NCBI RefSeq assembly: GCF_009650095.1
Contig: NZ_CP045915.1
Span: forward strand, 4,712,001 to 4,776,000
Source of the DNA: Gracilibacillus salitolerans
GTDB lineage: Bacteria > Bacillota > Bacilli > Bacillales > Amphibacillaceae
Length of the DNA stretch: 64,000 nucleotides
Direction of reading: 5' to 3'
The position numbers and the translations under genes are program-made. The notes under the pieces were generated by a model. It was not told the DNA's origin, did no database searches, and saw only the letters and a list, made by a program, of their open reading frames with translations. How positions within the stretch are numbered: position 1 is the stretch's first letter; each line of letters starts with the position of its first letter. Below, one piece after another: positions 55,919-64,000 of the stretch.

Positions 55919-58459
55919 CTACTGCACTATATAATCATACATGGATGAAACGTTGACATTTGTAATCTCTTGTGTCTTCGTAAAATGTATATTTCGGCGC
56001 ACTGAATCCGTATAAGTAATATATTTTTTGATCCCTGGAATCAAGGAGAAGTTATTATCTTCAAAACAACCCTCTTTATCTGTTTCCAACCAGACATTCA
56101 TTGCAAATGATTGACTTTCTAATTCAATACCGCCATCAACATACGTAAGTTGTATCTGTGGGTCTTGCAATACAAGATCTTTCGGTTTTACCATTACATG
56201 CTCCACACTATCAATCACGTTTCCATTTACCGTTAATTGAGCAAACAATACAATATTATTACTCTCTTCTGCGATTCCTAACGATTGGATATCTGTTTCA
56301 TAGATTACCGTGGAAGTATTTTGTCTCACAAAGACAGCTTGCGTTTCTTGAAAGATTGGTTGACCGTTTAAATCATAGATATGTAGAGACAGCTGTACTT
56401 CTTGATCCTGTAATTGATCGGATACCACATACACTGATAGGCTATCGTCCTTTTGGTCTACTATTAATGCAGTTGTTTTAAAGCGATTTTTGATAACATA
56501 CTGTAACGCTTTCCATCTACCGTAATAGTCCATACTCGACCATGAAGCAACTGGCCAACAATCATTCAATTGCCAATATAGCGTTCCCATACAATACGGC
56601 ATATTTAACCGATGTGCTTCCACCGCTGACCTGATCGCATCTGCTTGCAAAATATGACTAAGATGTAGAAACGACGGAAAATCCTTCGGTTTTTTATAGT
56701 ACATTTCCATATAATTCTTAATCAGGCGATTTCCCGCACCATTTTTCTGATGATGTAACATAACATCTGATTCTAGTGCTAATTCCTCTTCTTTCGCATA
56801 GGTTAGGACTGTCTTTTTCTCTGGGAAAGACTGAAACCCATACTCACTCATAAAACGTCCAACTTTTTCTTTATAGGCTTCAATCGGTTTTAACCCATGC
56901 CAAACATCCCAATAGTGAATATCACCTTTTTCAACTGTATCAAACGTTGCATGCTGATTCTTATCATGCGATAGCTCTCTCATAGGGGAACTTGGCCAAT
57001 AATCCGTATTCGGGTCATATTCTTCCACAATAGAAGGTAATAGATGATGAAAAACTTCATCGTACGCCTTCCAGATTTTTTTACGTTGTGATGCATTATA
57101 CCGTTGTTTCCAGCCCCAGCCAGCTTTTTCTTCATATTGGGACCAGGCTGCATCCATTTCATTATTCCCACACCATAGTGCTATACATGCGTAATTTCGT
57201 AACCGTTTCACATTATCGATTGCTTCTTTTTTTACACTATTCATAAAAGAAGAATCGCCCGGATACATACTACATGCAAACATAAAGTCTTGCCAAACTA
57301 GTATCCCGTATTCATCACACAATTCATAAAACATATCATATTCATAAATACCACCCCCCCATACACGAAGCATATTCATATTGGAAGCTGCTGCTGTGGC
57401 GATGTCATGCTCATATTCCTCTCTTGTTGTCCTCGTTTGAAAACTATCATTCGGAATATGATTGGCCCCTTTCGCAAATATAGGGACACCATTTAACTCA
57501 AAATAGAAACTCTGACCATGTTGATCATCTTCTCTTACTAAACTTATTGATCGAAGTCCTGTTTTTACAACGCTTGTATGCTTTATTCTTTCATTTAACT
57601 TTAAATCTGCTTGAAAACAATATAAATAAGGTTTACCTAAACCATTGCTCCACCATAATTGAGGATTTTCAATCAATATCGGAATCTCTATTACTTGGGA
57701 ACCTTTTGCTAGTTTACATGCCTTCTTTATATTCAAATCATGTTGATCGGAAATAACTATTGCTACTTCGATTTCTTTTGTTGCTTCTATTTCTAGAACA
57801 GCATTGATTTCTGCTTTTTCAGATGATACGGCTTGTTGTTGAATATGAAAATCTGTTAGCTTAGCACCAGACCATGCTTCTAAATAAACGCCCTTCCAAA
57901 TACCACTTGTTACAAAGCGCGGCCCCCAGTCCCAACCATAATGATAGGGAGCCTTTCGAGCAAACACACTTAATTTTTGCTGACCAACTCCCCCATCTTC
58001 AGAATGGTCATTATCGGCTGGGAGGTTATATCCCAATTGATCGGGCTTATCTATATCATGATTTATTGGCGAATGGAAATATACGAGTAATTGATTCTCG
58101 CCAATCTTCAGGTATGATTTAACATCTACTTTCCAGCTTCTAAACATATTGTCTGCCTGTAGTACCTTCTCACCGTTTACATATACATCTGCATACGTAT
58201 CTAAACCTTCAAATATAAGTTCCACTCTTTCTTCTTGTAACCACTCTGCAGATAGAGAAATAGTAGTTTTATATTCCCAATCCTGTTTATCAACCCATTG
58301 CAAATCCAGCTCATTTTCACCTACAAAAGGATCTGGTATCATCTCATGTTTTAACAAATCGGTATGTACACAACCAGGAACTGTAGCTAATTTCCAATCA
58401 TTTGCGCCTGCTGTTTTGAAATACCAATTTTGTATTGAGGTCATTCTAACATTACTCAT
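55919..58459 (-). CDS. GH2-family beta-mannosidase
   Basis: An 846-residue cytosolic exo-enzyme of the GH2 mannosidase type. The N-terminal sugar-binding jelly roll includes ATVPGCVHTDLL and the DWEYKTTI strand. Next is KAPYHYGWDWGPRFVTSGIW, specific to beta-mannosidases. The barrel has the acid/base Glu in LWCGNNEMDAAW and the nucleophile Glu in SEYGFQSFP. It removes beta-linked mannose, as in the mannose-GlcNAc core link of N-glycans or in mannan. The start at 58459 has GGAGG seven bases before; the longer frame overlaps the upstream gene. Confidence 0.93.
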   Translation of the reverse strand: MSNVRMTSIQNWYFKTAGANDWKLATVPGCVHTDLLKHEMIPDPFVGENELDLQWVDKQDWEYKTTISLSAEWLQEERVELIFEGLDTYADVYVNGEKVLQADNMFRSWKVDVKSYLKIGENQLLVYFHSPINHDIDKPDQLGYNLPADNDHSEDGGVGQQKLSVFARKAPYHYGWDWGPRFVTSGIWKGVYLEAWSGAKLTDFHIQQQAVSSEKAEINAVLEIEATKEIEVAIVISDQHDLNIKKACKLAKGSQVIEIPILIENPQLWWSNGLGKPYLYCFQADLKLNERIKHTSVVKTGLRSISLVREDDQHGQSFYFELNGVPIFAKGANHIPNDSFQTRTTREEYEHDIATAAASNMNMLRVWGGGIYEYDMFYELCDEYGILVWQDFMFACSMYPGDSSFMNSVKKEAIDNVKRLRNYACIALWCGNNEMDAAWSQYEEKAGWGWKQRYNASQRKKIWKAYDEVFHHLLPSIVEEYDPNTDYWPSSPMRELSHDKNQHATFDTVEKGDIHYWDVWHGLKPIEAYKEKVGRFMSEYGFQSFPEKKTVLTYAKEEELALESDVMLHHQKNGAGNRLIKNYMEMYYKKPKDFPSFLHLSHILQADAIRSAVEAHRLNMPYCMGTLYWQLNDCWPVASWSSMDYYGRWKALQYVIKNRFKTTALIVDQKDDSLSVYVVSDQLQDQEVQLSLHIYDLNGQPIFQETQAVFVRQNTSTVIYETDIQSLGIAEESNNIVLFAQLTVNGNVIDSVEHVMVKPKDLVLQDPQIQLTYVDGGIELESQSFAMNVWLETDKEGCFEDNNFSLIPGIKKYITYTDSVRRNIHFTKTQEITNVNVSSMYDYIVQ

Positions 58460-58479
58460 TTGCATGCCTCCGTCTATTA

Positions 58480-59544
58480 TCAATCAAAGCGAACCTCTGT
58501 CTTTTCCTTACTTGATTTATATACACCCGTTAAGATCTTCATCATTTCTACACCATCTTCTACCGGCGCTATCGTTTCTTCTTCCCCTTTAACACAGTTA
58601 ACAAAATGATCTATTTCATTTTGAAAACCTTGTGCAAAATCAAATGTCAGATGATCTATTTGAGGGGTACTGTTTAACATAATATTATTTTTCTCTGTAA
58701 AAATTTCTAATTGCGGCTCTATCTCTGCACCGCCTTTATCACCATGTAAACTAACGCGTATTTCTTCTTTTTTGGCGTGTAGTGAAAAGCTAACATCGAC
58801 CATTAGAGAAGCACCATTTTCGAATCGAATAATCGCATTTGCTAAATCTTCCACACTATTTTGTTTAGCATCGTAATCAGCTGCTTTATAAAAAGATTTA
58901 TATTCTATATTCGAACGATTGCCTAATTTGTGATACGTGTTGCCACTTACTGATTGCACTTTCGGCTTGCCCATTAAATACCAGCAAAGGTCGATAACAT
59001 GAACGCCAATATCAATTAATGGTCCGCCTCCAGACCGTTCCTTATCCGCAAACCAGCCACCAGGATTTCCTAAAACCCGTAAACAGGTAGCTTTGGAGAA
59101 ATAGATATCACCTAATTCTCCATGATCAATAAAGCGTTTTAATACTTGTGTGTTGGTACCAAACCGTCTAACATACCCTATTTGCAAAAACTGATCGGGA
59201 TTATTTCTAACTGCTTCTTCTATCGCTAAAGCTTCTTCCACCGTTTTACACAATGGCTTTTCAGTTAACACGTTTTTCCCAGCATTTAAAGCAGCCATAG
59301 CGATTTCTGCATGTGTATTGTTCCACGTACAAATACTTACCGCATCTATTTCATTATTACTTAACATCTCTTGATAATCGGTATAATAATGTGTTACACC
59401 TAATTCTTCTGCCGTTTGTTTCGCACGAGCTTCATTCATATCACATACAGCAAACAACTCGGCATCTTGATTTTTTAAGTACCCTTGAATATGCATATCA
59501 GAAATCGAACCCAAACCAACAATACCAACTCTTACTTTACTCAT
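58480..59544 (-). CDS. Gfo/Idh/MocA-family oxidoreductase 1
   Basis: A 354-residue NAD(P)-dependent oxidoreductase with an intact VGIVGLGSISDMHIQGY nucleotide motif, the catalytic Lys in LTEKPLCKTVEEA and the active-site Asp/His in GPLIDIGVHVIDLCWYLMG. Family members oxidise a ring hydroxyl of free or bound sugars or cyclitols. GGAGGTTG precedes the ATG. It lies between the isomerase and the beta-mannosidase, 12 and 20 bp away. Among the three relatives here it is the most complete. Confidence 0.88.
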   Translation of the reverse strand: MSKVRVGIVGLGSISDMHIQGYLKNQDAELFAVCDMNEARAKQTAEELGVTHYYTDYQEMLSNNEIDAVSICTWNNTHAEIAMAALNAGKNVLTEKPLCKTVEEALAIEEAVRNNPDQFLQIGYVRRFGTNTQVLKRFIDHGELGDIYFSKATCLRVLGNPGGWFADKERSGGGPLIDIGVHVIDLCWYLMGKPKVQSVSGNTYHKLGNRSNIEYKSFYKAADYDAKQNSVEDLANAIIRFENGASLMVDVSFSLHAKKEEIRVSLHGDKGGAEIEPQLEIFTEKNNIMLNSTPQIDHLTFDFAQGFQNEIDHFVNCVKGEEETIAPVEDGVEMMKILTGVYKSSKEKTEVRFD

Positions 59545-59556
59545 TGTTCAACCTCC

Positions 59557-60423
59557 TTAAAGTTGATCCCAAATATTTCGAACATTTTTTAACGAGATAT
59601 CACTAGCTTTCTTACACTCTTCCATTCCTTCAAATTCAATCGATACATATCCATCATAGCCGCTATCTTTTATTATTTTCAAAACACTCTCTAATTCAAT
59701 ATCACCATGCCCTGTAATAGCGCCACGCAAATATTGTCCACCTGCTGAGGAAAACCAGCCTTCTCCAGGGTTATGCCATGATTGGGGACGGATATAGAAA
59801 TCTTTGACATGCACCATCGTAGCATGGTCGATGCATTTCTTGACAGCTATTATTGGATTCTCATCTGCACAAAGGAAATTACCCGTATCTAACGTATGAC
59901 CAAAATTAGAACGATTGACTCGAGATACAATGAGATTGATACGATCACTTGCTTGAATATAAAAACCGTGATTTTCGATACTTGTTACAATGTCATATTG
60001 TTTTGCATAGTCTGCAATTTCCTGGCATGCTTCAATAATTTTAGGCAAATCGTTATCAAACTGTTCCATGCTAGCTTCTACCGGCGGCTTAAATGAAATA
60101 TCATGTCTCATTCTTCGCACACCTAATTGATTGGCGATATCAACTTCCTGTTTTACTCGTTCCATTTCTGCTTGAAACGCTTTCTCATCACCACTTAAAA
60201 AGTCCGCTCCAATTGCGTAATTTGAAATGTCTACTCCTACTTCCTCAGCCTTACTTACTATGTCTGCAACTAATTGTGAATTGTCTGTTAATGTATAGCC
60301 AATCGGAACAATTTCAATATGCTCTCCACCTTGATCTTTTGTCCATTGAATAACATCTAATATCGACATTTCACCTTTAGCGATCGCATTTGCTAAACTG
60401 TATGAGCTCATCCCTAATTTCAT
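59557..60423 (-). CDS. Sugar phosphate isomerase/epimerase (XylI-like TIM barrel)
   Basis: A 288-residue AP-endonuclease-2-fold protein. Probable metal ligands follow the family order: Glu in TSIENHGFY, Asp in HTLDTGNFL, His in TMVHVKDFY and Glu in VSIEFEGMEE. Members epimerise or isomerise keto-sugars, and some act on 3-keto-glycosides with Gfo/Idh/MocA partners. Here it is flanked on both sides by such partners. GGAGG precedes the ATG. The substrate is not known. Confidence 0.87.
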   Translation of the reverse strand: MKLGMSSYSLANAIAKGEMSILDVIQWTKDQGGEHIEIVPIGYTLTDNSQLVADIVSKAEEVGVDISNYAIGADFLSGDEKAFQAEMERVKQEVDIANQLGVRRMRHDISFKPPVEASMEQFDNDLPKIIEACQEIADYAKQYDIVTSIENHGFYIQASDRINLIVSRVNRSNFGHTLDTGNFLCADENPIIAVKKCIDHATMVHVKDFYIRPQSWHNPGEGWFSSAGGQYLRGAITGHGDIELESVLKIIKDSGYDGYVSIEFEGMEECKKASDISLKNVRNIWDQL

Positions 60424-60438
60424 TGTTAAGAGCCTCCT

Positions 60439-61425
60439 CTAGTTATGAATTAATGTTATCGGCCTTTTTTGTTGATTGGATTGATATGCTGCTTTTACAA
60501 CTTCTAATGTTCTTAAACCATCTTCTCCTGTTATAAAAGGAGGTCGCGATTCCGTTACACAATGCAAAAAATCTTTGATTAACCTTTCATCCATATCATC
60601 AGACCAAACGAGATGTTCCAACTTGTTATCACGATCGTTAAACAGTAATGTATGCTCCTTAAATGCATCTACATTACATGTTCCTTGATCACCAAAGAAT
60701 TCCAGTGTTACATCCCCCCATATCGGAAAAGTCTTAGGGCGTGACCAACTCGGATCAATCGTGACCACAATACCTGATGCAAATTCCAAGATAACCTGGC
60801 CACAATCTTCCACCACAATATCGTAAAATCTTGTATCAAATTCTGCATACACGCTTTTCACTTCATCCTTTAATATCCAGCGGAGTGTATCCACAATATG
60901 AACAATATGATCGGTGGCACAACCTCCACCCGATAGCTTTGGATCTACAAACCATCCACCTGGCATTTGTCCATGATTCGTAGTATTGACCGCTAAAATG
61001 TTGCCGATTTCGCTTTCATTGACTAATTTTTGTACTTCTTGAATCGCAGGCGCAAAACGAACAGGAAAAGCTATTTGCAAGATGACATTATTTTGATTAC
61101 ATGCCTCTATCATCTCCATTGCATCATTTATTTCTGTTGCAATCGGTTTTTCGCATAATATATGCTTTTTGTAATGTGCAGCTTTCACAACGTGCTCTTT
61201 GTGATTTGCATTTTCTGAACAAACAATAACAGCATCTAAATCAGTTTGCAGCATTTCATCTAAGTCAGTATAAAATGATGTTTTAAAGGTGTTTGCTATA
61301 TCAGTTCCTCTTTGTTTATCGTTATCCCAGATACTCTCAAGGGAGGCATTTTTACTTTTCGTTAAAGCATTTGCATAACTAAATCCATGCATATGGGCAA
61401 AACTAATGATTCCGACTTTTAACAT
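60439..61425 (-). CDS. Gfo/Idh/MocA-family oxidoreductase 2 (atypical nucleotide loop)
   Basis: A 328-residue member in which the usual GxGxxG is replaced by VGIISFAHMHGFSYANAL, a variant found in a distinct subgroup. The catalytic Lys (LCEKPIATEINDAM) and the Asp/His of GCATDHIVHIVDTLRWIL are kept, so it is probably active. GGAGGGGC precedes the ATG, and it lies one base from the upstream stop, implying coupled translation. Confidence 0.85.
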   Translation of the reverse strand: MLKVGIISFAHMHGFSYANALTKSKNASLESIWDNDKQRGTDIANTFKTSFYTDLDEMLQTDLDAVIVCSENANHKEHVVKAAHYKKHILCEKPIATEINDAMEMIEACNQNNVILQIAFPVRFAPAIQEVQKLVNESEIGNILAVNTTNHGQMPGGWFVDPKLSGGGCATDHIVHIVDTLRWILKDEVKSVYAEFDTRFYDIVVEDCGQVILEFASGIVVTIDPSWSRPKTFPIWGDVTLEFFGDQGTCNVDAFKEHTLLFNDRDNKLEHLVWSDDMDERLIKDFLHCVTESRPPFITGEDGLRTLEVVKAAYQSNQQKRPITLIHN

Positions 61426-61426
61426 C

Positions 61427-62311
61427 TTATGCCCCTCCTTTTGTAACAGGTATAGATCTATTTAACGATGCTTCAATAGCTTCCCTAAAATCAATAGCTC
61501 TCGTTACCTCTGTTATATTATTGAACGAATGACGGTCTTTGGTTAAAACTTCATATACATCTTCCAATTGACGCTGAATCAACGGTGTTCCAATTGGATG
61601 AATCTCCCGTTTGCTTTTATCCGTTTTTACAACACTTATCGGATTTGTTTCATTACTTTTGTGGGTTAGCATTCCTTCAGAACCAGCAAGTTCGATATTT
61701 AATTCCTCTTTGCCAAATCCACGAGCTAATTCCAGTTGGGTGAAGCTGCTGTCCTCATGTCTGATATGAATGGTCATATAACGATTATCTATTTGTTTTG
61801 CAAAAATAGTTTTAAAATCTCCCAATGTATGATAGATCCAACCAATTAAATGGACTTCCTGTTCGAGGAATCTGCCATTAGAAGGTAATGTTTCTGATTT
61901 TAAAGATATTCGATGGACACCACTATTACCTAATTGTTGTGTTGTAAACTTTAGGTTTAAATTCACCAACTCCGGTGAATGTAGCATAGGATTGATTATA
62001 CGAACCATCATCTGCTCTTCTTTCATAAAATTTATTAATTGTTTTGTTTCGTTTATACTTGACGCAAGGGGCGATACCAGGGTAATAGGTGTGTCCCTTC
62101 CTAACCTTTTTAAGATAACAGGCTTTAATTCTGTCGATACACATACATCAACCAATTCTGACTGCTCATGGGATGAACTAAAAGAAGGTAATGAATCTGG
62201 GTTATCTTCATTTATCACTATCGATTGTTCCACTCGCACTTCAGGAATGGATTCCCAACATGATAAATGTTTATTTAATTCTGATTCATTACCAATCAAA
62301 GTAACTTTCAT
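61427..62311 (-). CDS. Gfo/Idh/MocA-like protein 3, probably without enzymatic activity
   Basis: A 294-residue protein with the fold outline of the family: an N-terminal alpha/beta unit starting MKVTLIGNESELNKHLSC, a middle domain (NSGVHRISLKSE, EVHLIGWIYHTLGDF) and a C-terminal IDFREAIEASLNR helix. The nucleotide glycine motif is absent, and the position of the EKP Lys reads VSPLAS. So it may be a structural partner or a sensor for the two active relatives. It is 9 bp from the GH38 gene. The family call itself is less sure than for the other two. Confidence 0.65.
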   Translation of the reverse strand: MKVTLIGNESELNKHLSCWESIPEVRVEQSIVINEDNPDSLPSFSSSHEQSELVDVCVSTELKPVILKRLGRDTPITLVSPLASSINETKQLINFMKEEQMMVRIINPMLHSPELVNLNLKFTTQQLGNSGVHRISLKSETLPSNGRFLEQEVHLIGWIYHTLGDFKTIFAKQIDNRYMTIHIRHEDSSFTQLELARGFGKEELNIELAGSEGMLTHKSNETNPISVVKTDKSKREIHPIGTPLIQRQLEDVYEVLTKDRHSFNNITEVTRAIDFREAIEASLNRSIPVTKGGA

Positions 62312-62320
62312 TACACCTCT

Positions 62321-64000
62321 TCACCCTTTCTCTGTCGTAATTTGATATGTGCTAATTTCATAAGGCTTTAATTTTGTTTTATAGCTATCCGTACTTATTC
62401 CGGAATGATCGATCGGTTTTTCAAGAAGATTGGTTTCTTGGAACATAGCCTTTTCCGGTATACTCACTGTTGCTGATACCTCGCTCCCTTCTGCCTCATA
62501 TAATCGAATAATCATTCCTTTATTGTTTTCAGCTAATTTTATAGTATCCAGTATAGCGCTTTCACTATCTATTTTAATAAACGACAGGGCACTTCCCAAT
62601 TCTCCTTTAGATATCTCTGTTACAGATATAAAGTCTCTTGTATTTAACTCGTGACCTTTTTTGACCGTTTCAGCTGCTCTCCAATCACCTTGATGAGGAT
62701 ATAAAGAATATACAAACTGATGTCTGTGAATGTCTGCGCTTTGATCTGGCCACTTCGGCGACCTCAACAAAGATAGCCTGATATTTTGGCCTTTGATATC
62801 ATATCCATATTTACTGTCATTTAGTAGGCTGACGCCATAGTTACCCTCTGATAAATCTGCCCACCGTTGGCCACAAACTTCAAATTGTGCCTGCTCCCAT
62901 GTCGTATTATTATGTGTCGGGCGATCGATCGTTCCAAACGGTATTTCATAAGTAGCATGTGATGAATAAATATTAACTGGAAATGCTACTTTTAACAATT
63001 TGTTCTTTTCATTCCAATCCACTTCTGTATCGAAATCAATCAACTTAGAATAATGGTGGAAAATCATCTTCTGTGTAATAGTAGATTCATTGAACTTCCA
63101 TTTAAAATGTAATTCATCTGTTAAGTTACTTGTGTAATAAACATTTGCCTCAAGCAACTTCATATTATCGATCTTTTGAGATACAAAGTTTGGATCTATA
63201 TCCCATGCGTCCCAGTCTGTAGGCAGATCATCAAATAATTGTAGTTCATTAGCCACAGCCCCGTCTTGAACAATCTCTTTATCACACTGTTTATCATATA
63301 ATCGTGTGATGAAGCCTTGTTCGGTAAATTCCACTATATAGTTAACCGTTTCCCACTTACCATTCAATGGTTTGGAAGATGCCAACTCATTTCCATCCTT
63401 TTCTTGTAACCAAACTGTCTTATATCCGAGTTGTGGCACATTGGGAATTAGTGCATGTAATTCAATGGTTGAATTATCAACCTTTACATGTTCTACCGGA
63501 TACGGATTTCCTTCTTCATCCACCATTATTTTAGATAGTAACTCTTGATCACCACTCATTGTAATTAGACGATCTCTATCCCATCCCAAACTATTGAATA
63601 TAATTACTGGTTCACCAGGGCCTTCTGTATTAATCCTGCTTATGATTTGCTCAATCGCATCCGCTTGCAAGGATTGGCCTTCAGTCAGTACTTCTTTATA
63701 TTGCTGGTCTGATAATCTATAGACAGGTTCAATGGATGTACCAGGAACTATATCATGAAATTGATTCAATAAAATTAATTTCCAAAGATCTTTTATTTTT
63801 TGGACAGGATAATTATTTCCTGTTAGCAGATCAGCAAATGAATGCCATATTTCCAAACTTCTAAATAACGATTCAACTTGCCGGTTATATTTTTTTGTTT
63901 TGGCATGCGTAGTATAGGTCCCTCGATGAAGTTCCAAATATAAATCACCATACCATTTTGGCAATGTGGGTTTTTGCTGACTAATGTGTTCAAAAAAGTC
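62321..64000 (-). CDS. GH38-family alpha-mannosidase (5' end beyond the window)
   Basis: 560 codons of the C-terminal part; the frame stays open to the right edge. The visible start DFFEHISQQKPTLPKWYGDL continues into LELHRGTYTTHAKTKKYNR, followed by LLLNQFHDIVPGTSI with the zinc-ligand His typical of GH38, then the large beta-sandwich domain with RSPKWPDQSADIHRHQFVYS. The N-terminal barrel part with the catalytic Asp is off the window. GH38 enzymes release alpha-linked mannose. It is the most upstream visible gene of the ten-gene operon; promoter, regulator and importer probably lie beyond 64000. Confidence 0.93.
   Translation of the reverse strand, partial: DFFEHISQQKPTLPKWYGDLYLELHRGTYTTHAKTKKYNRQVESLFRSLEIWHSFADLLTGNNYPVQKIKDLWKLILLNQFHDIVPGTSIEPVYRLSDQQYKEVLTEGQSLQADAIEQIISRINTEGPGEPVIIFNSLGWDRDRLITMSGDQELLSKIMVDEEGNPYPVEHVKVDNSTIELHALIPNVPQLGYKTVWLQEKDGNELASSKPLNGKWETVNYIVEFTEQGFITRLYDKQCDKEIVQDGAVANELQLFDDLPTDWDAWDIDPNFVSQKIDNMKLLEANVYYTSNLTDELHFKWKFNESTITQKMIFHHYSKLIDFDTEVDWNEKNKLLKVAFPVNIYSSHATYEIPFGTIDRPTHNNTTWEQAQFEVCGQRWADLSEGNYGVSLLNDSKYGYDIKGQNIRLSLLRSPKWPDQSADIHRHQFVYSLYPHQGDWRAAETVKKGHELNTRDFISVTEISKGELGSALSFIKIDSESAILDTIKLAENNKGMIIRLYEAEGSEVSATVSIPEKAMFQETNLLEKPIDHSGISTDSYKTKLKPYEISTYQITTEKG

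Overview
The window looks like chromosomal DNA of a low-GC Bacillota in the Bacillaceae. The evidence is strong GGAGG ribosome-binding sites, TnrA, AlaR-AlaT, FbpA, TreR/TreP and AraR homologues of Bacillus type, an S-box riboswitch, cre-like sites, and several structured intergenic repeats of the kind scattered through Bacillaceae genomes. A halotolerant genus near Gracilibacillus or Oceanobacillus is my guess; nothing here proves it. No rRNA, tRNA, CRISPR array, prophage or intact transposase was seen.

Layout. (1) 1-15.5 kb, minus strand: an L-arabinose locus made of two tandem AraR-type regulators, araA, araD and, further on, an FGGY kinase that probably serves as ribulokinase. It is interrupted by an uncharacterised pair (small ORF plus YiiX-like hydrolase), purU and the arginine cluster argC-argJ-argB-argD. 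AraR-like boxes lie at the araD, kinase and first araR promoters, and again at a distant GH43 arabinosidase promoter (27.8 kb), so they define a local AraR regulon. (2) 15.5-25 kb: a polar amino-acid ABC transporter whose binding-protein gene is separated from the permease by a terminator and a 148-bp tandem repeat, then AEC and MFS transporters, a CAP-domain lipoprotein, a Gfo/Idh/MocA oxidoreductase, a MATE exporter and a GT2 glycosyltransferase. (3) 25-31.8 kb: fbpA, tnrA with its own TnrA box, a YneR/HesB-like protein, the GH43 enzyme, alaR-alaT, a methyltransferase overlapping a DUF2268 metalloprotease, and an odd small Gly/Tyr-rich membrane protein. (4) 31.9-40 kb: trehalose treP-treA-treR with two perfect TreR operators, a stress-type protein, a UMF1-family MFS protein and gdhA. 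(5) 40-50.3 kb, plus strand: an aldo/keto reductase; a SAM-I riboswitch controlling cysH-cysJ-cysI-sat-cysC, which is a complete route from sulfate to sulfide; and a PadR regulator with an operator, an arylamine N-acetyltransferase and an MDR reductase.

(6) 50.7 kb to the right edge, minus strand: the most unusual region. Ten closely packed genes run in one direction: a GH38 alpha-mannosidase (cut by the edge), three Gfo/Idh/MocA-type proteins (one apparently without a working nucleotide site), a XylI-like sugar isomerase/epimerase, a GH2 beta-mannosidase, an L-asparaginase II-family protein, an unassigned TIM-barrel glycosidase, an M17 aminopeptidase and CutC. The combination of mannosidases, sugar oxidoreductases, amidase and peptidase suggests breakdown of a mannose-containing glycan or glycopeptide, perhaps through a keto-sugar intermediate. 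It is the best candidate in the window for an undescribed pathway.

Four repeat families lie between genes: element A (2 copies), element C (3 copies), terminator-like element D (2 copies) and the 148-bp tandem repeat. Element A has split the normally compact treP-treA pair.
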